Shown here in pieces: positions 7,819 through 16,157 of a DNA stretch of 47,637 nucleotides (its first letter is position 1; every line of letters starts with the position of its first letter). This DNA comes from Streptomyces montanisoli. Lineage in GTDB: Bacteria; Actinomycetota; Actinomycetes; Streptomycetales; Streptomycetaceae. The notes below the pieces were generated by a model. It saw only the letters and a program-made list of their open reading frames with translations. It ran no database searches and had not been told where the DNA came from. A program made the translations under genes and the position numbers. Location of the stretch: NCBI RefSeq assembly GCF_017813245.1, contig NZ_JAGIQL010000040.1, positions 1-47,637 on the forward strand, read 5' to 3'.

Positions 7819-9081
7819 TCAGAGCGTGCGCAGCGCCAGCACCACGTTGTGCCCGCCGAAGCCGAACGAGTCGTTGACCGCCGAGATCGTGCCCTCGGGC
7901 AGCGGCCTCGGCTCGTCGCGCACGATGTCCGCGTCGACCTCGTCGTCCAGCTCGTTGACGTTGATGGTCGGCGGCGCCATCCGGTGGTGCAGGGCGAGGA
8001 TCGTGGCGACCGTCTCGATGCCGCCCGCGCCGCCCAGCAGGTGGCCCGTCATCGACTTCGTGGCGGAGATGGCCACATGGTCGAGGTCGTCCCCGAACAC
8101 CTGGCGCAGCGCCTTGATCTCGCCGAGGTCGCCGAGCGGCGTCGAGGTCGCGTGCGCGTTGACGTGCACGACCTCGGACGGCTTGAGCCCGGTGTTCTCC
8201 AGCAGGTGGCGCAGCGCCGCCGCGATGCCGTCGCCCGTCGGCTCGGGCGCCGTGATGTGGTACGCGTCCGAGGAGATGCCCTGGCCGAGCACCTCGCAGT
8301 AGACGCGGGCGCCGCGCGCGGCGGCGTGCTCCGCGGTCTCCAGCACGATCAGGCCCGCGCCCTCGCCCATGACGAAGCCGTTGCGGGACTTGTCGAAGGG
8401 GCGCGACGCCTTCTCCGGCGCGTCGTTCTCCTTCGACATCGCCATCATGTTGGCGAACGCGGCGATCGGCAGCGGGTGGATCGTCGCCTCCGTGCCGCCC
8501 GCGATGACGACGTCGGCGCGGCCGGTGCGGATCATCTCGACCGCGTACCCGATCGCCTCGGCGCCGGAGGCGCAGGCGGACACCGGGGTGTGGGACCCGG
8601 CCCTGGCGCCCACCTCAATGCTGACGTTGGCCGCAGGGCCGTTCGGCATCATCATCGGCACGGTGTGCGGGGACACCTTGCGCGGCCCCTTCTCGCGCAG
8701 CGAGTCGTACTGGTCGAGCAGCGAGGTGATGCCCCCGATGCCTGACGCCACGACGGCGCCGAGCCGGTCGGGGTCCACCGCCGCGTCGTCGCCGGCCTTC
8801 GCCGTGAAACCGGCGTCGGCCCACGCCTCACGGGCCGCGACGAGCGCGAACTGCGCCGAGCGGTCGAGCTTGCGCGCGAGGGGCCTGGCCAGGACCTCGC
8901 TCGGATCGACGGCCGCCGAGGCGGCGAAACGTACCGGCAGGTCCGCGTAGCGCTCGCCCTCGAGCGTGCGTACGCCGGAGCGGCCCGCGAGCAGGCCCTC
9001 CCAGGTGGACGCGGTGTCGCCACCCAGTGGTGTGGTTGCGCCGATACCGGTGACGACCACAGTGCGATTGGTCGAGCTCAC
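7819..9081 (-). CDS. fabF: beta-ketoacyl-ACP synthase II
   Basis: Condenses acyl-ACP with malonyl-ACP in the elongation cycle of type II fatty acid synthesis. In the 420-aa product the catalytic triad is visible: Cys170 in VSACASGAE, His310 in VNAHATSTP and His347 in SMTGHLLGG, with Lys in ATKSMTG. Start GTG at 9081 (SSTNRTVVVTG follows) with AGGA about six bases upstream; the open frame runs 17 codons further up without support. It is the last gene of fabD-fabH-acpP-fabF, separated from acpP by 98 bp containing a small hairpin. Confidence 0.96.
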   Translation of the reverse strand: MSSTNRTVVVTGIGATTPLGGDTASTWEGLLAGRSGVRTLEGERYADLPVRFAASAAVDPSEVLARPLARKLDRSAQFALVAAREAWADAGFTAKAGDDAAVDPDRLGAVVASGIGGITSLLDQYDSLREKGPRKVSPHTVPMMMPNGPAANVSIEVGARAGSHTPVSACASGAEAIGYAVEMIRTGRADVVIAGGTEATIHPLPIAAFANMMAMSKENDAPEKASRPFDKSRNGFVMGEGAGLIVLETAEHAAARGARVYCEVLGQGISSDAYHITAPEPTGDGIAAALRHLLENTGLKPSEVVHVNAHATSTPLGDLGEIKALRQVFGDDLDHVAISATKSMTGHLLGGAGGIETVATILALHHRMAPPTINVNELDDEVDADIVRDEPRPLPEGTISAVNDSFGFGGHNVVLALRTL

Positions 9082-9124
9082 TGGAATTCCTGTCTCCACG
9101 TTCAGAAGGTTGAATTCATACGGC

Positions 9125-9140
9125 GCCACCACCGGGTGGC
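9125..9140 (-). promoter_or_regulatory. small hairpin in the acpP-fabF gap
   Basis: A 6-bp perfect stem (gccacc/ggtggc) with a four-base loop lies between the acpP stop and the fabF start. It could stabilise the acpP 3' end or partly attenuate fabF relative to abundant ACP. There is no direct proof. Confidence 0.35.
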
Positions 9141-9179
9141 CTCAGCCGTGCGATCCGATCAGTCCTGCCGCGCGGTGCG

Positions 9180-9428
9180 TCAGGACTGGTGCTTGGCGAT
9201 GTAGTCGGCGGCGTCGCCGACCGTCTTGAGCTCCTTGACGTCGTCGTCCGGGATCTTGACGTCGAAGCGCTCCTCGGCGGCGACGACGACCTCGACCATG
9301 GACAGCGAGTCCACGTCCAGGTCGTCGGTGAAGGACTTGTCCAGCTGGACGTCCTCGACCGGGATACCGGCGATCTCGTTCACGATCTCCGCGAGACCGG
9401 CAACGATCTCTTCCTGAGTGGCGGCCAT
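9180..9428 (-). CDS. acpP: acyl carrier protein
   Basis: An 82-aa acidic carrier that holds growing acyl chains on 4'-phosphopantetheine. The attachment site is Ser41 in DLDVDSLSMVEV; the surrounding helix-II recognition residues and the C-terminal DVKELKTVGDAADYI are typical. Start ATG at 9428 with GGAG nine bases upstream. It lies third in the fab operon. It is too short to be confused with a polyketide synthase module, and its position between fabH and fabF makes it the primary-metabolism ACP. Confidence 0.96.
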   Translation of the reverse strand: MAATQEEIVAGLAEIVNEIAGIPVEDVQLDKSFTDDLDVDSLSMVEVVVAAEERFDVKIPDDDVKELKTVGDAADYIAKHQS

Positions 9429-9504
9429 GTCTGGCGCTCCTTCGATAGTGGTGGGGTTCTGCTTCGTGCCCGTTCCCTCGGCCGGTGGCCTGCGGGGAAC
9501 TCGC

Positions 9505-10509
9505 CTAGGGGAGGGTAACGACCGTCGCGGCGTACACCAGACCCGCCCCGAAGCCGATGACGAGGGCGGTGTCGCCGCTCTTCGCTTTCCCGGTCGCGAG
9601 GAGCCGCTCCATGGCGAGCGGGATCGAGGCGGCCGAGGTGTTGCCGGTGGTCTCCACGTCACGCGCGACCGTGACGCTCTCCGGCAGTTTGAGGGTCTTC
9701 ACCATCGAGTCGATGATCCGCATGTTCGCCTGGTGCGGGATGAAGACGTCCAGGTCGGCGGGGCCGATGCCCGCCGCGTCGAGGGCCTGCTGGGCGACCT
9801 TGGCCATCTCGAAGACGGCCCAGCGGAAGACGGACTGGCCCTCCTGTGCGATGGCGGGGAACTTCTCGGGCCTGCCGCCGTCGCGGTAGGCCGTCCACGG
9901 CTCCGTCTGGCGGATCGTCTGGGCCTTGTCGCCCTCGGAGCCCCAGACGGTGGGGCCCATCATCGGCTCCTTCGCCGGGCCGACGACCACGGCGCCCGCG
10001 CCGTCGCCGAACAGGAAGGCGGTCGCACGGTCGGTGAGGTCCGTCAGGTCGGACAGCCGCTCCACGCCGATGACCAGGACATGGCCGGCGGAGCCGTCCA
10101 CGATCATGCCCTTGGCCAGCGTGAGGCCGTAGCCGAAGCCGGCGCAGCCCGCGGAGATGTCGAACGCGGCCGGCTTGCCCGCGCCGATCCCGTGCGCGAT
10201 CTCCGTCGCGATGGCCGGGGTCTGCTTGAAGTGCGACACCGTCGAGACGATCACGGCGTCGATCTGCTCGGGCGTCACGCCCGCGTCGGCGATGGCCTTC
10301 CCGGCCGCCTCTATGGACATCGCCGCGACCGTCTCCTCCGGGGACGCCCAGTGGCGCGACGCGATGCCGGAGCGTGAGCGGATCCACTCGTCGGACGAGT
10401 CGATCGTCTCGAGGATCACCTCGTTGGGGACGACACGGGTGGGGCGGTAGCCGCCTACGCCCATGATGCGCGCGTACGGCGCACCCTTGCTGGGGCTGAT
10501 CTTCGACAT
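9505..10509 (-). CDS. fabH: beta-ketoacyl-ACP synthase III
   Basis: Initiates fatty acid synthesis by condensing a short acyl-CoA (branched starters in Streptomyces) with malonyl-ACP. The 334-aa product has the Cys122-His259-Asn290 triad in DISAGCAGFGYG, FIPHQANMRI and TTGNTSAAS. Start ATG at 10509 (MSKISPSKG) with AAGGAG nine bases upstream. Another in-frame ATG at 10527 overlaps the fabD stop as ATGA, so either direct initiation or coupling to fabD is possible; the ribosome site favours 10509. Second gene of the operon. Confidence 0.96.
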   Translation of the reverse strand: MSKISPSKGAPYARIMGVGGYRPTRVVPNEVILETIDSSDEWIRSRSGIASRHWASPEETVAAMSIEAAGKAIADAGVTPEQIDAVIVSTVSHFKQTPAIATEIAHGIGAGKPAAFDISAGCAGFGYGLTLAKGMIVDGSAGHVLVIGVERLSDLTDLTDRATAFLFGDGAGAVVVGPAKEPMMGPTVWGSEGDKAQTIRQTEPWTAYRDGGRPEKFPAIAQEGQSVFRWAVFEMAKVAQQALDAAGIGPADLDVFIPHQANMRIIDSMVKTLKLPESVTVARDVETTGNTSAASIPLAMERLLATGKAKSGDTALVIGFGAGLVYAATVVTLP

Positions 10510-10523
10510 GATCGAGGGCTCCT

Positions 10524-11465
10524 TCATCCGGCCGTGGAGGACTGCTCGGAAACCAGCGCGCGGGCCGCGTCGAGCTGATCGGGGGTCTTGAGCGCGAGTG
10601 TCCCGGCTCCGGGCAGGTCGCGCTTGGCCAGGCCGGTGAGCGTACCGCCCGGGCACAGCTCCACCAGGGCGGTGGCGCCCAGGGACTGGAAGGTCTCCAT
10701 GCACAGGTCCCACCGCACCGGGTTGGCGACCTGGCCCACCAGGCGGGCGAGCACGTCGGCGCCCGTGGCGACCGCCTGCCCGTCCCTGTTCGAGACGTAC
10801 GGCAGGGCCGGGTCGCGGGGCGCGAGCTCCTTCGTCGCCGCTTCGAGGGCGTCGACCGCGGGGGCCATGTGGTGGGTGTGGAAGGCGCCGGCCACCTTGA
10901 GGGGGACGACGCGGCGCACGCCCTCGGGCTTGTCCTCGGCGAGCGCTTCGAGCTGCTCCATGGTGCCGGCCGCCACGATCTGCGTCCTGCCGTTCACGTT
11001 GGCGGGCGTCAGGCCGAGCCGTTCGAGGTGCGCGATGGACGTGTCGCGGTCGCCGCCGAGCAGGGCCGCCATGCCCGTCTTCGTGACGGCGGACGCCTCG
11101 GCCATCGCGAGGCCGCGGGTGCGCACCAGGCGCAGCGCCTCCTCGTCGGTCAGGACCCCGGCCAGCGCGGCGGCGGCGAGCTCGCCGACGCTGTGGCCCG
11201 CGACGGCTCCGACGGCCGCGGTGAGCTCGCCCGTCGAGGGGAACAGCTGCCGCGCGGACAGCAGCGCGGAGGCGACCAGCAGCGGCTGGGCCACCGCCGT
11301 GTCGCGGATCTCCGCCTCGTCGGCCTCGGTGCCGTAGCGCACGAGGTCGAGATCGATGAGGGCCGACCACTGCCGCAGCTTCTCCTCCGCGCCGGGGAGG
11401 TCGAGCCAGGGGGTCAGGAAGCCGGGCGTCTGGGCGCCTTGGCCGGGAGCGACGAGTACGAGCAC
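10524..11465 (-). CDS. fabD: malonyl-CoA:ACP acyltransferase
   Basis: Loads malonyl units from CoA onto ACP. The 313-aa product has the nucleophile elbow GHSVGE (Ser92) and the partner His196 in GAFHTHHMAP, plus QGAQ near the N-terminus for the oxyanion hole. Start GTG at 11465 with a weak purine-rich ribosome site. First gene of the fab operon. The 87-bp gap to fasR contains a 19-bp inverted repeat that may be the FasR site. Confidence 0.95.
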   Translation of the reverse strand: MLVLVAPGQGAQTPGFLTPWLDLPGAEEKLRQWSALIDLDLVRYGTEADEAEIRDTAVAQPLLVASALLSARQLFPSTGELTAAVGAVAGHSVGELAAAALAGVLTDEEALRLVRTRGLAMAEASAVTKTGMAALLGGDRDTSIAHLERLGLTPANVNGRTQIVAAGTMEQLEALAEDKPEGVRRVVPLKVAGAFHTHHMAPAVDALEAATKELAPRDPALPYVSNRDGQAVATGADVLARLVGQVANPVRWDLCMETFQSLGATALVELCPGGTLTGLAKRDLPGAGTLALKTPDQLDAARALVSEQSSTAG

Positions 11466-11532
11466 GCTTCCACTCTCTCTTGTCGGCGGTCCATTGGGCC
11501 CGTGGGGACAGGGACGAAGAACCGCAAGGGGA

Positions 11533-11551
11533 ATTGTGGAGAACTTACAAT
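11533..11551. promoter_or_regulatory. inverted repeat upstream of fabD, candidate operator
   Basis: ATTGT and ACAAT arms separated by nine bases lie just downstream of the fasR stop, 68-86 bases before the fabD start. FasR is known to bind the fabDHPF promoter in S. coelicolor. Assigning this particular dyad to FasR is inference. Confidence 0.4.
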
Positions 11552-11552
11552 C

Positions 11553-12752
11553 TCAGAACTGTACGTCGGCGTCCGCGAGTCGCCCGAGGATCAGCGCGAT
11601 CCGCAGCGTGAAGGCGGATCGCACGTCGGAAGGCGACCATCCGGTGACGTCCGTCACACGGCGCAGCCGGTAGCGCACGGTGTTGGGGTGCACAAACAGC
11701 ATGCGTGCCGCGCCCTCCAGGCTGCTCGCCTGCTCCAGGTAGACGCTCAGCGTCTCCAGCAGCGCGGAACCCGCCTCTTCGAGCGGTCTGTAGATCTCCT
11801 CCACCAGCTGCTCGCGCGCGGCCGGATCGGCGGCGATCGCGCGCTCGGGCAGGAGATCGTCCGCGAGCACCGGGCGCGGCGCGTCCTGCCACGCCATGCA
11901 CGCCTTGAGCCCGGCGGCGGCCGCCTGCGCCGACCGCGTCGCCGCCTGCAGGTCGGGCACCACGGGCCCCGCGACGACGGGGCCCGCCGCGTACGGGCCG
12001 ATCAGCGACTTCGCCACCTGCAGCGGGTTGTCGGAGCCGCCGGCGATCACCACGAGCCGGTTGCCGAGCACGCCGGTCAGCACCTGGAGCTTCGCGTGCC
12101 GTGCGGCGCGCCTGATCGCCTCGACCGTCAGCTCGCTGTCGCCCTCGGGCGCCGTGCCGAGCAGCACGCACACGTGGTCGGGGGAGTTCCAGCCGAGCGC
12201 CGCGGCACGCGAGACCGCGCCCTCGTCCGCCTCGCCGGAGAGCACCGCGTTCACCACGAGGGACTCAAGACGGGCGTCCCACGCGCCCCGCGCCTCCGCG
12301 GCCTGCGCGTACACCTGCGCGGTGGCGAAGGCGATCTCGCGCGCGTACAGCAGCAGCGCCTCGCGCAGCACGGACTCGTCGCCCGGCGCGGCGATCTCCT
12401 CCACGGCCGACTCCACGACCTCGATGGTGGTGCGCACCATCTCCACCGTCTGCCGCAGCGTGATCGCCCTGGTCAGTTCGCGCGGCGCGGTGCCGAAGAC
12501 GTCGGTCGAGATCGCCTGCGGCGTCTCGGGGCGCCGGAACCACTCGGTGAACGCGGCGATGCCCGCCTGCGCCACGAGGCCGATCCACGAACGGTTCTCC
12601 GGTGGCATCGCGCGGTACCACGGCAGCGTCTCGTCCATGAGGGCGATGGCGTTCGCGGCGAGCCGCCCCGACGACTGTTCGAGGCGGCGCAGGGTGGCTG
12701 CGTGCGGGTGGGGTTCGTTCGCGGGTACAGGCACGGGACAAGACTGCCTCAT
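11553..12752 (-). CDS. fasR: PucR-family regulator of fatty acid biosynthesis (FasR type)
   Basis: A 399-aa transcription factor. A long N-terminal helical sensor region is followed by a central GGDEF-like degenerate domain and a C-terminal PucR helix-turn-helix (about 340-390, with SLEGAARMLFVHPNTVRYRL). In S. coelicolor the orthologue in this position (SCO2386, FasR) activates the fabDHPF operon and is needed for membrane lipid homeostasis; the identical gene order supports the same role. Start ATG at 12752. The open frame continues far upstream through the antisense of the pirin gene and is not coding there. It shares a 40-bp divergent promoter with pirin. Confidence 0.92.
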   Translation of the reverse strand: MRQSCPVPVPANEPHPHAATLRRLEQSSGRLAANAIALMDETLPWYRAMPPENRSWIGLVAQAGIAAFTEWFRRPETPQAISTDVFGTAPRELTRAITLRQTVEMVRTTIEVVESAVEEIAAPGDESVLREALLLYAREIAFATAQVYAQAAEARGAWDARLESLVVNAVLSGEADEGAVSRAAALGWNSPDHVCVLLGTAPEGDSELTVEAIRRAARHAKLQVLTGVLGNRLVVIAGGSDNPLQVAKSLIGPYAAGPVVAGPVVPDLQAATRSAQAAAAGLKACMAWQDAPRPVLADDLLPERAIAADPAAREQLVEEIYRPLEEAGSALLETLSVYLEQASSLEGAARMLFVHPNTVRYRLRRVTDVTGWSPSDVRSAFTLRIALILGRLADADVQF

Positions 12753-12778
12753 CAGGGCGAGTGGCCGACGTGCCGGGG

Positions 12779-12787
12779 CTACCGTAG
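12779..12787. promoter_or_regulatory. symmetric -10 element shared by fasR and pirin genes
   Basis: The palindrome ctaccgtag reads as TACCGT toward the pirin gene (six bases before its GTG at 12792) and as TACGGT toward fasR (about 27 bases before its ATG). One element could therefore serve both directions. Confidence 0.45.
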
Positions 12788-12794
12788 GACCGTG

Positions 12795-13469
12795 ATGTCC
12801 GTACGGTACGCGGAGGACCGGCATCGGGGCGGGGACGCGGCGGCCGGGATCGAGTCCCTGCACGCCTTCTCGTTCGGCAGCTTCTACGACCCAGGCAACC
12901 TGCGCTTCGGCGCGGTCGTCGCCTGCAACGAGGAACGCCTCGCGCCCGGCGCGGGCTTCGACGAGCACCGGCACAGCCACACCGAGATCGTGACGTGGGT
13001 GGTGTCGGGCGAGCTCACCCACCGCGACTCGGCGGGCCACGCGACGGTCGTCCGTCCGGGCGACCTGCAGCGGCTCGGCTCGGCCTCCGGCGTGCGGCAC
13101 AGCGAGCGCAACGAGGGCGACGAGCCACTCGTCTTCGTGCAGATGTGGCTGGCGCCGCTGGAGCCCGGCGGCGACCCGGCCTACGACATCGTGCGCGGCA
13201 TCGCCGACTCGACGCCGTACGCCCTGCCGGAGGCCGGGGCGATGCTGCACGTGCGCAGGCTGCGTGCGGGCGAGCGGTCGGCCGTGCCGGACGGCGCGTA
13301 CGTCTACGTCCACGTCGTACGCGGCGCGGTGCTGCTCGACGGCGAGGAGCTGCGGCCGGGGGACTCGGCGCGCCTCACGGACACCCGGGGCCTGGAACTG
13401 GCGGGACCGCGGGAGCAGGGGGGCGCCCCGGCAGAGGTGCTGCTGTGGGAGATGGCGCCGCGCGTTTGA
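12795..13469 (+). CDS. pirin family protein (bicupin)
   Basis: A 224-aa two-cupin protein. The N-terminal cupin has the metal-binding set HRHSHTEIVTWVVSGEL (about residues 54-72) and the pirin signature HAFSFGSFYDPGNLRFG. The C-terminal cupin is degenerate. Pirins bind Fe and can act as quercetinases or redox-sensing cofactors; the role here is unknown. ATG at 12795 or the immediately preceding GTG at 12792. TACCGT six bases before the GTG and no Shine-Dalgarno suggest a leaderless transcript. Divergent from fasR. Confidence 0.88.
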   Translation: MSVRYAEDRHRGGDAAAGIESLHAFSFGSFYDPGNLRFGAVVACNEERLAPGAGFDEHRHSHTEIVTWVVSGELTHRDSAGHATVVRPGDLQRLGSASGVRHSERNEGDEPLVFVQMWLAPLEPGGDPAYDIVRGIADSTPYALPEAGAMLHVRRLRAGERSAVPDGAYVYVHVVRGAVLLDGEELRPGDSARLTDTRGLELAGPREQGGAPAEVLLWEMAPRV

Positions 13470-13478
13470 TCGCCGCCG

Positions 13479-13521
13479 GCACGCGATCGCGGCCGCACGC
13501 AATCGCGGCCGCACGCATCGG
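13479..13521. repeat. 16-bp direct repeats upstream of the hydroxy-acid oxidase gene
   Basis: Two full units (13479-13494 and 13495-13510, differing by one base) and a partial third unit share the core gcacgc-atcgcggcc. They fill most of the short gap between pirin and the oxidase gene, so they could be a regulator array or a replication-slippage product. Confidence 0.75.
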
Positions 13522-13549
13522 CGTACCGCATGTGGGTACTCCGCCGCAC

Positions 13550-14707
13550 ATGACTGAATTCTCCTCGTACCAGGATGAGCTGTACGAACAGGGGCGTCAC
13601 GGGCACCAGCCGCCCTATCCGATCACCTTCGCGGAGCTGGAGAAGAAGGCGTCGGCCGCGCTGCCCCCGAAGGTCTGGCAGTACGTGGCGGGCGGCGCCG
13701 GTGACGAGCACACCCAGCGCGCCAACTGCGAGGCGTTTCAGCGCTGGGGCCTGTACCCGCGCATGCTGGTGGCGCCCACCGAACGCGACATGTCGATCGA
13801 GCTGTGCGGGACCCGGCTGCCCTCGCCGGTGTTCATGGCACCGGTCGGGGTGATCGGCGTGTGCGCGCAGGACGGGCACGGCGACATCGCCGCCGCGCGC
13901 GCCTCCGCGCGGACCGGCGTGCCGTTCTTCGCCGGCACCCTGTCCTCCGACCCGATGGAGGACGTGGCGCCGGAAGCCGGCGACACGCCGGGCTTCTTCC
14001 AGCTGTACGTGCCGCCCGACCGCGAGCTGGGCGCGAGCCTGGTCCACCGCGCCGAGGCCGCGGGCTACCGGGGCATCGCCGTCACCCTCGACACCTGGGT
14101 CACCGGCTGGCGCCCCCGCGACCTGGCGGGCTCCAACTACCCGCAGGTGCCGAGCGGCTGCCTGAGCAGCTACACCAGCGACCCGGTGTTCCGCGCACGG
14201 CTGCGGCCCGGCGACGACCCCGTCGAGACGGTGGTCCGGACGCTGCCGATCTTCGGGGGGCCCTTCCGCTGGGACGACCTGGACTGGCTGCGGTCCGAGA
14301 CCGACCTGCCCCTGATGCTCAAGGGCATCTGCCACCCCGACGACGCCCGCCGCGCCAAGGACCACGGCGCGGACGCGATCTACTGCTCCAACCACGGCGG
14401 ACGGCAGGCCAACGGCGGACTGACCGCCCTGGAGTGCCTGCCCGACGTGCTGGAGGCCGCCGACGGGCTGCCGGTCCTGTTCGACTCGGGCGTGCGCACG
14501 GGCGCCGACATCATCAAGGCGCTGGCGCTCGGCGCCACCGCGGTGGGGGTCGGCCGCCCCTACTGCTACGGGCTGGCGCTCGGAGGCGTCGACGGCATCG
14601 TGCACGTGCTTCGCTCGCTGCTCGCCGAGGCCGACCTGATCATGGCCGTCGACGGCTATCCCACCCGGGGGGACCTCACGCCCCGGGCGCTGCGCGCCGT
14701 GCGGTGA
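13550..14707 (+). CDS. FMN-dependent alpha-hydroxy-acid oxidase (lactate 2-monooxygenase type)
   Basis: A 385-aa TIM-barrel flavoenzyme that oxidises 2-hydroxy acids, most likely lactate, in the cytoplasm. Family residues are present: the Tyr in KVWQY (about 45), the MAPVG flavin strand, QLY (Tyr153), Lys258 in MLKGICHPDDA, the catalytic base His282 in YCSNHGGRQ, and the phosphate-binding FDSGVRTG and AVGVGRPY. Length and the GSNYPQVPSG loop resemble lactate 2-monooxygenase more than L-lactate dehydrogenase, but I cannot settle this. TACTCC seven bases before the ATG suggests a leaderless mRNA. Confidence 0.85.
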   Translation: MTEFSSYQDELYEQGRHGHQPPYPITFAELEKKASAALPPKVWQYVAGGAGDEHTQRANCEAFQRWGLYPRMLVAPTERDMSIELCGTRLPSPVFMAPVGVIGVCAQDGHGDIAAARASARTGVPFFAGTLSSDPMEDVAPEAGDTPGFFQLYVPPDRELGASLVHRAEAAGYRGIAVTLDTWVTGWRPRDLAGSNYPQVPSGCLSSYTSDPVFRARLRPGDDPVETVVRTLPIFGGPFRWDDLDWLRSETDLPLMLKGICHPDDARRAKDHGADAIYCSNHGGRQANGGLTALECLPDVLEAADGLPVLFDSGVRTGADIIKALALGATAVGVGRPYCYGLALGGVDGIVHVLRSLLAEADLIMAVDGYPTRGDLTPRALRAVR

Positions 14708-14710
14708 GCG

Positions 14711-15535
14711 TCAGGCCGCGCGCAGCTCGGCGAGTACCGCCTCCGTCAGCGGGGGCCAGGCCTCGATCGCCCACGGGCCGAAGTCCCGATCGCTCAGCGC
14801 CACGCACGCGGCGCCCGCGTCCGGGTCGACCCACAGGAACGTGCCCGACTGCCCGAAGTGGCCGAACGTGCGGGGCGACGACGAGGCGCCCGTCCAGTGC
14901 GGCGACTTGGAGTCACGGATCTCGAAGCCGAGGCCCCAGTCGTTGGGCCGCTGGTTGCCGTAGCCGGGCAGCACGCCGGCCAGCCCCGGGAACTGCACGG
15001 TCATCGCCTCGGCGATCGTGCGCGGGTCGAGCAGCCGCGGCGCCTGGAGCTCCGCCGCGAACCGCGCCAGGTCGTCCACCGTCGAGACGGCGTCGCGCGC
15101 GGGGGAACCCGCGCCCTCGAGCGCCGTCGCGGCCATGCCGAGGGGTTCGAGCACGGCCTCGCGCAGGTAGTCGGGGAACGCGATCTCCGTGGCACGCGCC
15201 ACGTGGTCGCCCAGCGTCTCGAACCCCGCGTTGGAGTACACGCGCCGGGTGCCGGGAGCGGACAGCGCGCGGCGCTCGTCGGGCGCGAGGCCGCTCGCGT
15301 GCGCGAGGAGGTGGCGGACCGTCGAGCCGTCGGGGCCCGCGGGCTCGTCGAGCTCGATCGCCCCCTCCTCGTACGCGACGAGCACGGCGTACGCGGCGAG
15401 CGGCTTGGTCACCGAGGCGAGCGGGAAACGCCGGCCGGAAGGCCCGTACGTCCCGGCGACGGTCCCGTCGGCCCGTACGACGGCCGCCGCCGCGTGCTCG
15501 ACGGGCCACTTCTCGATCTGCTCAAGGCACTGCAT
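14711..15535 (-). CDS. beta-lactamase-fold serine hydrolase
   Basis: A 274-aa class C beta-lactamase/esterase-like protein. It has the SxxK motif S41-VTK, the YSN motif at 100-102 and a late HFGQSG in the position of KTG. There is no signal peptide, so an intracellular esterase or peptidase is likelier than a true beta-lactamase. Start ATG at 15535; TAGGGT lies seven bases upstream and there is no ribosome site, indicating leaderless translation. It ends three bases from the convergent oxidase gene. Confidence 0.82.
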   Translation of the reverse strand: MQCLEQIEKWPVEHAAAAVVRADGTVAGTYGPSGRRFPLASVTKPLAAYAVLVAYEEGAIELDEPAGPDGSTVRHLLAHASGLAPDERRALSAPGTRRVYSNAGFETLGDHVARATEIAFPDYLREAVLEPLGMAATALEGAGSPARDAVSTVDDLARFAAELQAPRLLDPRTIAEAMTVQFPGLAGVLPGYGNQRPNDWGLGFEIRDSKSPHWTGASSSPRTFGHFGQSGTFLWVDPDAGAACVALSDRDFGPWAIEAWPPLTEAVLAELRAA

Positions 15536-15604
15536 GCGACCGACCCTACGGCGTGGCACGCGCCGGACGTACAGGGCGTCCACCGGGCCGTGACGCCTGC
15601 CGGA

Positions 15605-16126
15605 TCACAGCATCAGGCGCATCGAGGGCGCGGGAGTGCGCACGAATCCCAGCGACGCGTACAGCGGCTCGCCCTCGGGTGAGGCGTGCAGGTCGATCTT
15701 CACCACGCCCTGCTCGCGGTACCAGGCCAGCAGCGCCCGCATGCAGGCGCGCGAGTAGCCGCGCCGGCGCATCGCCGCGTCGGTGACGACGCTGAACACG
15801 TGCCCCGACAGGCCCGCGTGGTTGCCTGGTGCGCCGAGCCGCTGCTCCACGGTGCCGACGGCGCACGCCGCGAGCGCACCGCGGGCGCCGGGCGCGTCCA
15901 CGACGAACGCGGCCAGGCGGCCGCCGGGTTCGGCGAGCCGCTCGCGCAGGACGGCCATGCTCGCGGGCTGCCAGGAGTCGTCGTCGTAGGGGCCCATCGA
16001 GCCGAGCATCACGGCGCGCAGGCGTACGAGTTCCTCGGCGTCCGAGGGCCGCGCGGCCCGTACGGGCGCATCGGCGTGCGTGCCCTGGCCGGTGGGCGTG
16101 GGCTCGGCTGGGGATGCGGTGTCCAT
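15605..16126 (-). CDS. GNAT family N-acetyltransferase
   Basis: A 173-aa acetyl-CoA-dependent acyltransferase. The acetyl-CoA pyrophosphate loop is RRRGYSR (about residue 123), and the last strands end in LYASLGFVRT. The substrate is unknown. Start ATG at 16126 with TACTCT seven bases upstream, so probably leaderless. It diverges from a MerR gene across 69 bp containing the MerR-type operator and may be its target. Confidence 0.85.
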   Translation of the reverse strand: MDTASPAEPTPTGQGTHADAPVRAARPSDAEELVRLRAVMLGSMGPYDDDSWQPASMAVLRERLAEPGGRLAAFVVDAPGARGALAACAVGTVEQRLGAPGNHAGLSGHVFSVVTDAAMRRRGYSRACMRALLAWYREQGVVKIDLHASPEGEPLYASLGFVRTPAPSMRLML

Positions 16127-16157
16127 GGGCCGCAGAGTAGGGCGTTCGCCACGCGTG

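Noticed and set aside
7819..11465. Type II polyketide synthase cluster
   Set aside because: The gene set and order fabD-fabH-acpP-fabF with fasR is the primary fatty acid operon. There is no chain-length factor, cyclase or tailoring gene.
10869..13469. Plus-strand 866-codon frame leading into pirin
   Set aside because: Only the last 224 codons (pirin) are real. The rest is antisense to fabD and fasR.
14711..15535. Antibiotic-resistance beta-lactamase
   Set aside because: No signal peptide and a non-canonical third motif (HFGQSG). Better described as a serine hydrolase of the same fold.
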